Positions 21,656 through 31,744 of a stretch of 64,000 nucleotides of DNA are shown here, one piece after another (positions within the stretch are counted from its first letter, which is position 1; each line of letters opens with the position of its first letter). The notes beneath the pieces are model-generated. The model saw only the letters and a program-made list of their open reading frames with translations. It searched no databases and was not told the DNA's origin. The stretch comes from Gentiana macrophylla (lineage: Eukaryota; Streptophyta; Magnoliopsida; Gentianales; Gentianaceae): the NCBI GenBank assembly GCA_026214975.1, contig JAOBSW010000193.1, positions 1-64,000 of the forward strand. The letters run 5' to 3'. A program made the translations under genes and the position numbers.

Positions 21656-22253
21656 GCTTATTTTTCATGCAGACGCCCGTCCGCCTGGGTTTTTCCCAAA
21701 ACGCTAAGATCATCAAAACTTGATTTCTGAACCATTTCTAACTTAATTAACATCGAATTAAACATAGAAAAACATAGAAAAACCTATCCAAACATTCCAA
21801 GATTCCCTATGATCATTGGTCAACGAAAAAACACACATCTTTCTAGCATCTACACATCTCAAAAGCATGATCTAAACTTTACGAATAATAATCGAGATCA
21901 TAGGAAGAGTTTCTTACCTAATTGCAGCCAAAAACCAGATTCAAAAGCCTCGAAAAACATCGCACTTCCTCCAACTGATCTCCAAGCGATGTGCTTCTCA
22001 CAACGGTTCCAATTCTCTCGTCCGATCCAAAACGATCAAGAAGCGCTTGAGATATCGTGAAAACTCTCTTGGCCCCTTTCTTCCTCCAAATTGCGTAGAG
22101 AAGAGGTGAAAAACTGATTTACGATTTTGTGTTTAGGTTATGGGATTAATGTGTATTAATTTCCTTAAATACCAATTTCAATTAAATCCCTTTTCCATAA
22201 ACACCCTTAATTACCAAAATCAGAATAATCCATTTAAATCATATACATATTTG

Positions 22254-22306
<53 letters not shown>

Positions 22307-22401
22307 CAATTAAATACTTAACTCCCATAAAAGAAAAGAAATAATAATATTTCATTTTCACAAAATGACACGTCCTGCCTTTCGAAAATCGGAATATTAC
22401 A
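21656..22401 (-). repeat. Chromovirus 3' LTR, first ~745 bp
   Basis: On the minus strand it starts TGTAATATTCC directly after a polypurine tract. It runs left through a (TA)n array and a leader-like stretch to about 21656, where copia B begins. The boundary is placed where ORF3-like sequence gives way to the CG-rich 'agacgcccgtcc' motif (21671-21682). The left limit is good to about 15 bp. Confidence 0.7.
22258..22304. repeat. (TA)n microsatellite
   Basis: About 23 uninterrupted TA units inside the chromovirus LTR. Such arrays vary in length and are prone to assembly error. Confidence 0.95.
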
Positions 22402-22412
22402 TTTCCCCCCTT
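22402..22412 (-). other. Chromovirus polypurine tract
   Basis: On the minus strand AAGGGGGGAAA, immediately before the LTR start TGTAATATTCC. It is the expected plus-strand primer site. Confidence 0.75.
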
Positions 22413-22429
22413 AAAAGGAGTTTCGTCCT

Positions 22430-23920
22430 CGAAACTAGAACATACACAGTAAATCCACGAACTCTTGGAATTCCTTGAACATATCATCTTCAACTTCCCA
22501 GGTTGCCTCCTCGGGTGAATGATTGCTCCATCGAACCAAAACCAATGGGATCATCCGTCTCTTAATCATCTTTTCCTTCTGTCCAAAATCTTACGGTCTC
22601 TCATCATAAGCAAGCTTGTCACGAAGAACTTCCGGATCAATTGTAGTTTCAACATCATTCTTCGTCGGACACTTCTTCAACATTGAAGCGTGAAACACTT
22701 GTGGACCCTTGACATCGATTCCGGTAACTTAAGCTTGTAAGCCAACGGTCCAATCCTTTCCAGAATTTCAAATGGTCCAACATACCTTGGACTTAGCTTT
22801 CCCTTTTGTCCAAAGCGTTTCACTCCCTTCATCGGCGAAGCTCGTAGATACACTCTATCACCGACTTCAAACTCAAGTGGTCTTCTTCTAACGTTAGCCC
22901 AATTTTTACTCGCTGTCTTGTCTTGTGCCTTGATTCTTCTTAACCAATCGAACCCTTTCCTTAGCTTGTTCAACCATTTCCGGCCCTGTGATTTGCCTCT
23001 CCCGACTTCATCCCAAAAAGCAGTGGCGTTCGACATCTTCTCCCATACAAAGCTTCAAGCGGTGGCATGCCTATACTTGCATGATAACTGTTGTTGTAGG
23101 CAAACTCTGCTACCGGTAGGTAATCATCCCATGATCCACCTACTTCCAAGACAGAAGCTCTTAGCATGTCCTCGAGTGTTTTGATGGTCCTCTCAGATTG
23201 TCCATCACATGCGAGGGTGAAAGGTTTGTACTCAAATCCAAGTTAGTTCCAAAGGCTTCTTGTAAACTCTTCCAAAACCGATCGTGAACCTCGAGTCACG
23301 ATCCGAAACTATCGAGATAGGAACTCCGTGTAACTTCACTATATTATCCAAGTATAGTGTCGTCATCTTCTTCAAAGGCATATCAACCTTATACGGTAAG
23401 AAATGGGCAGATTTGGTCAATCTATCCACAATTACCCAAATTGCATCATGTCCACCTCTTGTCCTTGGTAAACCGGTGATGAAGTCCATCGTGATCTTAT
23501 CCTATTTCCATTCGGGGATATCCAAAGGCTTAAGCATTCCTCCTGGTCTCTTATGCTCTGCCTTCACATTTTGACAAATATCACATTCTGCCACAAACTT
23601 GGCTACCTCTAACTTCATCGAGGGCCACCAAAACCTTTCTTTCAAGTCCCGATACATCTTAGTAGCACCTGGATGAACTGCAAAGGCAATCCTATGTGCC
23701 TCTTCCATAACTCTCTGTCTTAAGTCGCCAACATTAGGCACACACAGACGATCCTGGTACCAAAGGTTTCCATTCTTATCCAGGACATAACCCACTGTAG
23801 GCTTCTCTCTAGCAACTCGCTTCAGATCGACCAAAACCGGGTCTTCGTCTTGCTTTTCCCGAATATCATCCATCAACTCTGACCTTGCTAACAACGGCGC
23901 CACAAACTGTTGATCCTCAA
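22430..23920 (-). pseudogene. pol: Chromovirus integrase with chromodomain
   Basis: N-terminal zinc domain: AHRIAFAVHPGATKMYRDL, FWWPSMK and CDICQNVKAEH (23560-23700). Core: MDFITGLPRTRGGHDAIW (first Asp), IVSDRDSRF (second Asp, near 23300) and GQSERT (Glu, near 23205), so all three acids remain. The GPY/F module is SPRYVGPFEILERIGPLAYKL (about 22750-22805). At the C-terminus, in a shifted frame near 22440-22560, the minus strand reads RWSNHSPEEATWEVEDD, a chromodomain that in this clade steers insertion toward heterochromatin. A stop at about 23501, frameshifts near 23230 and 23030, and breaks at 22590-22680 interrupt it. Confidence 0.85.
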
Positions 23921-25099
23921 TCTAATCAAACCTGCTGATTTCCAGCCTATCTAACCTTTCTGCCACATCTTCGATGCTTGAAAGCGCAAACACCGGTTTC
24001 TGGCTTAAAGCATCAGCCACTACATTGGCTTTGCCCGGATGGTACTAAATATCCAAATCGTAATCCTTTACGAACTCCAGCCATCTCATCTATCTCATGT
24101 TCAGATTCTCTTGTGTAAAGAAGTACTTCAAACTCTTATGATCGGTGAAGATCCTGGCCTTAACTCCATACAAGTAGTGCCTTCAAGTCTTTAGGGCAAA
24201 CACTACTGCTGCCAACTCTAAGTCATGTGTCAGGTAATTCTTCTCATGCACCTTCAATTGCCTAGATGCATAAGCAATCACTTTCCCCCTTGCATCAACA
24301 CACAACCTAAACCACGTCTGAAGCATCTGTGTAGACATCGTAATTATAAAAATCTCCGGGCGCAAACACTTGGGGCCGTAGTCAACCTATACTTCAAGGT
24401 ATGAAAAGTGCATCACACTCATTTGGTCCATTCGAACTTCACAATCTTCTATGTAAACTTAGTGAGTGGAGTAGCTATCTTCGAAAAGTCTTGCACAAAC
24501 TTCCAATAGTAGCCAGCCAAACCAATAAAGCTCCTTACTTCTGAAACTGTTGTAGGTTTAGGCCAATTCTCAACTGCTTCTATCTTTCCTGGATCAACTT
24601 GGATGCCATCTCCATAAATGACATGTCCCAAGAAACTGACTTGCTTCAACCAAAAGTCACACTTAGAGAACTTAGCAAACAAATGATTCTCCTTCAAGGT
24701 ATCCAACACTATCCTTAAGTGTTCCTCGTGTTCCTTCTCATCCTTCGAGTATACTAGGATGTCGTCTATGAACACTATCACAAACTTATCCAAGTATGGC
24801 ATGAAAACTCGCTGCATCAAATCCATAAATGCAAATGGAGCATTAGTGAGTCCAAAAGGCATAACTAAGAACTCATAATGTCCATACCTGCGTACTAAAA
24901 GCCGTCTTGGTATATACGCCACCTTGATCTTCAACTTATGATAACCGGACCTAAGATCAATCTTAGAGAACACTTTCTTCCCTTGCAACTGGTTGAACAG
25001 ATCATCTATTCTCGGTAAGGGGTACTTATTCTTGATGGTAAGGTTATTCAACGCCCTGTAGTCGATACACATCCTCATGCTACCATCCTTCTTCTTCAT
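23921..25099 (-). CDS. pol: Chromovirus reverse transcriptase and RNase H
   Basis: 216 residues are open at 24449-25099: [48 protein letters not shown], then [19 protein letters not shown], the catalytic FIDDILVYS (near 24750) and [20 protein letters not shown]. RNase H follows at about 24420-23930, recognisable by [31 protein letters not shown] (in two short frames). Breaks lie near 24440, 24365 and 24180. The RT domain is complete and its catalytic aspartates are present. Confidence 0.85.
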
Positions 25100-25827
25100 T
25101 TAACAAAAGCAGGGGCTCCCCAAGGCAAAGTACTAGGCTGAATTATATTCCTCTCAAGCATATCCTTAAGTTGAGCTTTTAATTCCTTCAACTCAGCCGG
25201 TGCCATTCTATAGGGTGCCTTAGCAACTGGTGCCGCTCCCGGTATCAACTTGATCTCAAACTCGATTTCTCTATCCGGCATGTTTCCCGGTAACTCTTCC
25301 GGAAATACCTCAGGGTACTCTCTCGCTACCGGAGTTTCCTCTAGCTTTGGCTTCACTTGTTCCACATCCACTGCATACAACAAGTAGCCTTCACAACCCT
25401 TTTGACAAGCTCGGATTGCCTTGACCGCTGAAATTATCGGATGTCGCTTCTTACTCGGCTTGTACACATTGCCCTAATACGTCTTGTCTGACTTCCCGGG
25501 TATCTTGAAAGTCACTTTCTTTTCTCGGAAATCTGGATAAACAAAATTCTCGTATAGCCAATCTATTCGAAGGATCACATCAAAATCTAAAAAGTCTAAA
25601 ACAGTGAAATCACTCTTGCATCTATGAGGTCGAACTCGAACTTCCACATGAGGTATCATCCTAGTTACCTTAGTTACCTTCCCTAATGGTGTAGTTATAT
25701 CCAGGGTGTTTCTTAAAGGTTCCGAAGGTAAACTCAACTTTATTAGCTACATTGGTCGACACAAAAGTGTTAGACGCTCCCGTATCGAACAAGGCTCTGA
25801 CCACTAGGTTATCTAACATTATCATAC
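25096..25827 (-). CDS. pol: Chromovirus aspartic protease and protease-RT linker
   Basis: The protease active site [15 protein letters not shown] is at about 25755-25800 on the minus strand. After a frame change near 25737 it continues with [39 protein letters not shown] and [13 protein letters not shown]. 25096-25467 is the conserved linker to RT ([43 protein letters not shown]). The domain begins directly after the 92-bp intron-like insert, which separates it from gag. Confidence 0.8.
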
Positions 25828-25919
25828 CTTGGAGGCATATTCATTCATTTAAATAAAATTACAACATGAATAAACGCACCATAAAAATATCTTAATAAAA
25901 TAAATTAACAACAAGGTAC
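25828..25919 (-). other. Intron-like 92-bp insert at the gag-protease junction
   Basis: On the minus strand the open frame ends ...DVISG and runs into an AT-rich stretch with in-frame stops, then resumes at [15 protein letters not shown]. The stretch begins GT (after CAG) and ends AG (before GTATG). Removing 25919-25828 rejoins the two sides in frame with nothing missing. That is what a phase-1 spliceosomal intron would do. Alternatively it is a small insertion with partly duplicated ends (GTACCTTGTTGTTA against GTATGATAATGTTA). No transcript is available to decide. Confidence 0.45.
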
Positions 25920-27330
25920 CTGAGATAACATCAACCTCTGGGTCTACATCTCTAGCATCAGCTGCAAAAACTCGGACTGGTCGGCTTGGGTCGCTTCTAC
26001 CGTTTCCCTGGCCCGAATTGCCATTGTTTCCCTTTGTTTGGACACGCTCTAGAAAAGTGCCCTGGCTCTCCAAGCGTAGCAACCATTAGTATTTTGCTTG
26101 CACTCCCCTGAATGATTCTGTTGCACTTAGGACAAAAGGGTGCTTTGTTTGGGGCCTTAATTTGCCGTGGAAGTTGTTGTCTTCTTGACGTTCTATTGCG
26201 GCGCTCCCGATAACTACCCCGACTAGTCCCAAAGTTCCTCTTATTTCCAATCACAATCGTAGCCTTCTTCCTGAAGGTCTCAACCTCAAGGCTTTATTTC
26301 AACAACTCCGCCATGTTCCTCATTGTAAATACCAACATGCCGATGAATCTCATAAGCCAATCCTTCCTTGTAAAGGGACATCTTTCTTTCTTCCACTTTC
26401 ATCATTTCGGGATAGAACCGTCCCAACTCATTGAACTTGTTAGTGTCTTGAGATCTTTGTCAAGTAGTTGCCTTGCTTATGTTTTAAGAACTAACTTGCC
26501 TTATCCTCTTGCACTGTTTCCGGGAAGTACTCATTGAAGAACATAGCTTTGAAAGCTTCCCAGTCTGTGACCTTGTCATTGCTACTCTGTATAGCATCTA
26601 TCCAAGCTTCTGATGCGCCCAAAAGAAAACTAACTGCCAGTTGTGCCATCTCGGTCTCAGGCACATGTATATTCTCGCATGCCTTTTGAAGCTCCTTAAC
26701 CATTCCTCAGCCTTTGAAGGTTCCGTATTCCCAAAGAAATCCTGAACTCGGTTTCTCCTCAGTCTTGTATACCAATCAACTGGCTACGCTTGCTCAAAAA
26801 CTGGTCTAACCGGTGGAACTGGTGGGTAAATCGGAGGGGTAACCAAAAGGTACTTGTTCTTTGGTATTCTTTGTTCTTGAGGTAAGTTGGATTCACTTGA
26901 GGTTCAGGTGAAAGGGTAGTATCACGATGGTAATTCTTGTGTTCTTTGTGGAGTTGGCTAAGGTTCTTTGGAAACCAAAAGGTGGATAACCAAAACCTTG
27001 TTGATGGTCGAACCGCGGTGAAAGTGGTATGGTAGGTCGAGGGGTATGACTTGCAGGAGGTTGGTAGAAAGTCTGCGGTTGTTGGTGAAATACTAGTGGT
27101 GAGGGTGGCTCCTGGTGGAGGTATGGCGCTAAGCGGTGGAGGATAAGCGGTTTGTTGGTGTTGAGGGTAGCTTACGGTGGCGGTACCAAACCGGTGGAAC
27201 ATCACTTACCAACGAAAAGCGGGCGAACTCCCCACGTGCCATCGTGGAGGTTGCTCGATGCGGTCGCGCGACAAACCCAGTTGAGACCTTGGCGTGGGTG
27301 TCGCAGTGCGAGGTGGTGGTGATAAACTCC
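25920..27330 (-). pseudogene. gag: Chromovirus gag
   Basis: The retrotransposon gag core is open at 26491-26703 (AQLAVSFLLGASEAWIDAIQ, TDWEAFKAMFFNEYFPETV). A Pro/Gln/Thr-rich N-terminal region lies at about 26760-27330 (in pieces). A basic stretch and zinc-knuckle remnants are at 25997-26254 (CPKCNR, GEPGHFSRACP). Frames break near 26750, 26490-26260 and 26000. The ATG cannot be fixed because the N-terminal region is garbled; it is low-complexity and rich in CAG/CCG contexts, where this assembly seems unreliable. Confidence 0.7.
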
Positions 27331-27521
27331 ACTGAGGTGGAGGAATCTGCCTCACAACTCCGCCCCTACTACCGGTGTCGGACTTTCCCGTCGAACTCTA
27401 GAAGTCTCTGCGCCGCTCAGGTTCTCGTGAACACCATCCACGATGATCAAAGAAAACCATAACGTTACTAAAGGATCTAGAGAAACTTATCTTAAAAGAA
27501 AGGAAGCCTAAAAGGCGCTTA

Positions 27522-27533
27522 GCTCGATACCAA
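27522..27533 (-). other. Chromovirus primer-binding site
   Basis: On the minus strand TTGGTATCGAGC. The site complementary to initiator tRNA-Met is TTGGTATCAGAGC; the difference is the loss of one A within CAG, the same change as in copia C. Confidence 0.7.
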
Positions 27534-28519
27534 CCGCACGTATAAAATAAAAATAAATTCACTTTATACGTAAGCCTCTACTACGTCGTATCAAAAACAA
27601 GCAAGCGGAAGCAAAAGACTCGGGTATAAAATTTCCAAACATCCAAGAATACAAACAACATCTAAAGGTGGAAATGTAACTTATTACATTAAAGGAAAAT
27701 ACGATATCCAAATGAAATATACGATATTCTCAAAGAAAGCGTAAAAAGTACTACAAGTCTCGAAAGGCGAAAAGTCTAACAACTGTCTAATGAAGAATAA
27801 CAAAATAATAAAAGTAAAGTCTTCAATGAGGCGTCTTCAAGCGTCATCATTGAACTCCTCCTCATAAACATTATCGACATGTTCGTCTTCTCACCCCCAA
27901 ACACATAGAAAACATGCATTTGAGGTAAGTACAACATACTTAATAAGAAAGAGAAGCTATGATCACAATTATAGTTCTTAAAGAAAAGATAATTTAAAAG
28001 TTTAGTTGTTTAAGTGTGACCGACTCAATCTAGGGTTCATTCCATGTCCATCAACATGAATTGACTAAACGTTTCTACTTAACTCATCTATGCTACAACC
28101 GCACTCAAGGGCACTACGCGTATCCACTTTTGGGACACTCTTGGCAACATATTAGTGGATCACACCAATATCCACGGAGTCTAGAATAGGTAAACCCCGA
28201 TAGTATGCACACCTCAGTGGAGTCCTTCCGTACTTAGGGTTTTTTTGACCTACGGAGTTCTTCCACCTTCAGAGGTAGCACACACATCGCGATATAGATT
28301 GGTGCCTATCCAAGAGAGACATGTTGTTTAATCTTCTACTAGTCATGTACGTATTTATTAGAATGATTAACTAACCACCTAAGTGTTTTCAATTAATCTC
28401 CCACACAAATACTACTCTCTACCTAGACCACTAGACACGGACAAGGCCTAGCAATTACACAGACATTGATGAATGTTAATTCATCAAGGCACAAACCTAT
28501 CATGCTCTTCTGACGGATC
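27534..28519 (-). repeat. Chromovirus 5' LTR, last ~985 bp
   Basis: No ORF of significance. The end next to the primer-binding site defines one boundary. The other is the junction with the copia D LTR at 28519/28520, where the expected LTR start (GGAATATTACA on the plus strand) is absent. Copia D therefore probably inserted inside this LTR and the missing piece should lie beyond the window. Confidence 0.65.
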
Positions 28520-29221
28520 TGTTAGGAATATTTTATTATGTTTTGATGATGGCCATACCAGATGTTATAGCAAGCCTGAAATAAGTTAGAATTCTCTGTA
28601 TAAGTCTTTACTTAGAGTCTGACATGTTGTATAAGTTGAGTCAGACAAGTATTGTACTAGTTGGTAGAACGGCAAAGTAAAACAGGCATTCGGCAGAGTG
28701 AAGCCAGCCAAGCACCAGCAGAGATACAATGAAGACTTCATGGTCTGACTTATAACCAAGGAAGTCTGTGATGACCTTGGATAAGTCTAAGTTATGTTTC
28801 AAGTGATGAAACTTAATATTCAAATATGGTGTACACTGATCTCAACCCAATCAAGGATCAGTGAAGTACAAAGATTCTCCTTAAACTAAAGCAAAAGGAA
28901 AGCATTGAATCGGGTGAGTAAAGCGACTTTCGGTGAGTCAAGACAAAGCGGTGAAGAAAGAACCAAAAATGGCTAAGTCGGAAGGATCACTCGACCGTTC
29001 GAAAACGTTGAAGTAATACTTACGGATCGATTTAATATATGTTGAAGATTCGAAGATCATGCATTAAATAGAGGATCAATCAAGGATGGATTTTACGCTA
29101 TACGTTTGAAGAAAAATTCGATCATCGAAAAAAAGGAGAGCGCAATTAAGGGGAATCAAGAATAAAATGAAGGATTATTCCCTCATTAATATAGCCAGCA
29201 GGCGAATTTCAAAATCAAGGC

Positions 29222-29230
29222 TATAAATAG
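29222..29230 (+). promoter_or_regulatory. TATA box in copia D LTR
   Basis: TATAAATAG in 'aaggctataaatagaagg', about 700 bp into the LTR and identical in core to the copia B and C boxes. Confidence 0.65.
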
Positions 29231-29757
29231 AAGGCATTGTGAGACAAACAAAACAACGATTCGAGAAAGAAAAATTAAGCGAAACTGTCAATTTAAAAGC
29301 CTTCTCACGAACTTACAAGGACTTATCTAGAGATCAACTCGGACATCGAACTACAAAGTCATATTCGATGATCGAGATTGATCAAGCAAGTTGGTGAATC
29401 TTATTCACATCAAATTGAAGCAACTGAATCAGAAGCAATCTGAGAAGGAGTTGTGTGTGTGATAGCTGCTAAAGGATTTTGATCTCAAGGAGCAGTGAAA
29501 GAGACTGAATCACTGAAGCTGTTGCAATCAATGAGTGATAGTCTTGTAGATTGTGAAGCTTGGGAAGTCAAGGACAATCATACTATGTATCTGTGAAAAC
29601 AATAGTGAATTCCTCCAATCATCACAGGAGAAGAGTGGATTAAGGGATTACACCACCCTAAACCACTATAAGCCTTGTGTCAATTTACTTAAATTCAAAT
29701 TTACTTAAATTTCCTACTTCATAACTTATATCTGTGACTGCCTAAACTGATTTGAAA

Positions 29758-29762
29758 ACAAC
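29758..29762. repeat. Target-site duplication of copia C, left
   Basis: ACAAC, repeated at 43461-43465 on the other side of copia C. A 5-bp duplication is normal for copia integrases. Confidence 0.9.
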
Positions 29763-31478
29763 TGTTGGTCCCTTGAAAAGGCTTTAGTTAAGTTTAGAGG
29801 GGGTGGTGAATAAACTTAACACTTAAAACTTTGGAGTTAACAAATTCTGCAACTTCAAAGGCCTGCGATATTTGATGTCTGCTTTGAGACCTCGTGTGCC
29901 TCTTTGATAAGCGATAGAGTCATCGACAGATTGAGCTTTGCTGAATTTGTGCAGCGGAATAATATCAAAATTAAGCCTTGTTACTTGTTGTTAAATATGT
30001 TACCAAGTATTAGATACTCAGTAGTGTATGTGTGTGATTTCAGTTTCTAGATTCAGCAGGTTGATATGAATAATAACTAAGTGCAGAAAGTAAATGCAGT
30101 AAGTAAGTAGAGAGATTTTTATAGTGGTTCCAGGTGATGTAATCATGTACGTCCACTCTTCTCCTGTGATGTTGGAGGAAATTCACTAGAGATCTTTGAG
30201 TTATCTATTACAAAGAATCCTAGGTTGCTTGTCCTTCACCAATAACTATGGCTTCACAAGCTGGCCAGGAGCAGGTAGGATTGCTTTGCTCCTGAGTCTT
30301 CCACTTTGGTCCTTGAAGGTAGAATTGCCTCTTCACCAGCTCCACCACAAACCAACAGTCTTTCACACCTAACGAGATGCTTCACTTGTCTTCAAGAGTT
30401 CTTTATAAAATAAAGAATGAATCAATTAAATGATTCGATTTGGGTGAGCTTGATTAGGATGATATAATCAGCAGCTTGCAGTCTTCAAGTGTGTATGCTT
30501 GATGCAGCTTGAACACAGAATTCACTTGAAGAAAATAACTAGATCAGCAGCCTTAAGCTCAGTAAGTTCAGCAGGGTGTTTTTCAGCTCAGTGTTATCAC
30601 TTGAAGTTTATTCCAAAATTCATCCTGTTCTTCTTGAGTTGAAAGTCCTCTATTTATAGGTAGGAATGCATGTGACTTGAATTTGAAATTCAAATGTGAC
30701 CGTTTCTTGTATTTGTCCCATCCTCACTGCATTCTGTCACTATTCATAGGACTGACACTGTCAGGATTACTTTTTGACAGATCTGATCATCCACCCTTTG
30801 ACTTGTATCCAATGGATAAAAATATGGATCATCCAGCGTCTTTTAATCTCAGCCTTTGATTTGCTTGATAAGTCGAGAGGTAGTTGGGTATTCTTATCCA
30901 TGTAACTTTCAATAATCTTGAATTAATCGAGGTATATATCAAGAGAGTTCATTAGTCTCTGTTGTGTAAAACTAATCGATCTCTTTGAACATCATATTTT
31001 TGTCTCAGTAAAATATAATGCGGTGATTCCTTTATGCAACTTTTATTTGTGAAGTTAGATTACATCATTTTAAATATAACTAAGTTCCAAACATCATCCA
31101 ACTTGTGGAACTTAGACCTTCTACACAAGGTATATGTAATCAGTTTAGGTCATCACAGACTTGCCTAAATACTGATTCCATATCCTTGACATTAAATACT
31201 AAGTTTGATCCCTTAGCCTTCATTTACTGAGTTTGAACCCTCAGCCTTCAGTCTTCAGTCTTCAGCAGGTTCCTGACAAGTCTACTGACCTATTTACCCT
31301 ACTGACCTAGACCGATCTGGCGATAAGCGAACACCTTTTTAAAGGATGCTTGTTTGATCAAACCTATTTATGAATCAAACTCTAATAAACCTATACATTT
31401 TATCTAGACATCTTTTTGCCTTTGCACTATAACAGCTAGTATGGCACTCATCATCAAAACTAAGAAATAAGTCCAACA
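29763..31478 (-). repeat. Copia C 3' LTR (1716 bp)
   Basis: On the minus strand it starts TGTTGGACTT after the polypurine tract and ends CCAACA. The TATA core (minus TATAAATAG) is at about 30650-30659. Near 31198-31260 two copies of a 'ctgagggttcaaactcagt'-like motif recall the repeats in copia B U3. Confidence 0.9.
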
Positions 31479-31492
31479 ATTTCCCCCTTTTT
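31479..31492 (-). other. Copia C polypurine tract
   Basis: On the minus strand AAAAAGGGGGAAAT, directly before the 3' LTR start TGTTGG. It is the plus-strand primer site. Confidence 0.8.
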
Positions 31493-31744
31493 GGTGATGA
31501 TGCCACTACCCTCACCTAATCAGCAAAGCAAAAAGATAAAAACACAAACAGAACAAATTCAGTCAATTCTCATTATAAATATTTGTTCACAGTTATTACA
31601 ACTAGATACAGCAAAAATAAACAGTGAAAAGTAGCTGATCTATTGTCTCTTCTCTCTTTCTTGTCTAGCCTTCTCAGCTTGCTCTTGATAAGCTCTGATC
31701 TCTTCTATCATTTCAATCATCCATTCATTCTTAATTAGTGTAAA

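Larger units (their letters stand above)
21656..28519 (-). mobile_element. Tekay-type chromovirus (Ty3/gypsy) with partial LTRs
   Basis: On the minus strand: partial 5' LTR (28519-27534), tRNA-Met-type primer site, gag, protease, RT, RNase H, integrase with a C-terminal chromodomain, polypurine tract (22411-22402) and partial 3' LTR (22401-21656). The chromodomain and RT motifs ([20 protein letters not shown]) place it in the chromovirus clade, near Tekay/Del. The left end abuts copia B ORF3 and the right end copia D. The two LTR pieces do not overlap, so each has lost a different part. Confidence 0.85.
28520..29762 (+). repeat. Copia D 5' LTR, part 1
   Basis: It starts TGTTAGGAAT. TATAAATAG is at 29222-29230. 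It ends at the copia C target site (ACAAC, 29758-29762). Part 2 is at 43466-43585; together they make about 1363 bp. Confidence 0.8.

Noticed and set aside
22258..22304. (TA)n array as an origin or regulatory element
   Set aside because: It is a plain microsatellite inside an LTR; nothing else points to a function.
27136..27462. 108-codon plus-strand ORF
   Set aside because: It lies opposite the Pro/Gln-rich gag of the minus-strand chromovirus and extends towards its primer site; no recognisable domain.
28520..29762. This LTR as the missing 3' LTR of copia B
   Set aside because: Its sequence does not match the copia B 5' LTR after the first bases, and its continuation at 43466-43585 is followed by a primer-binding site, so it is the 5' LTR of copia D.
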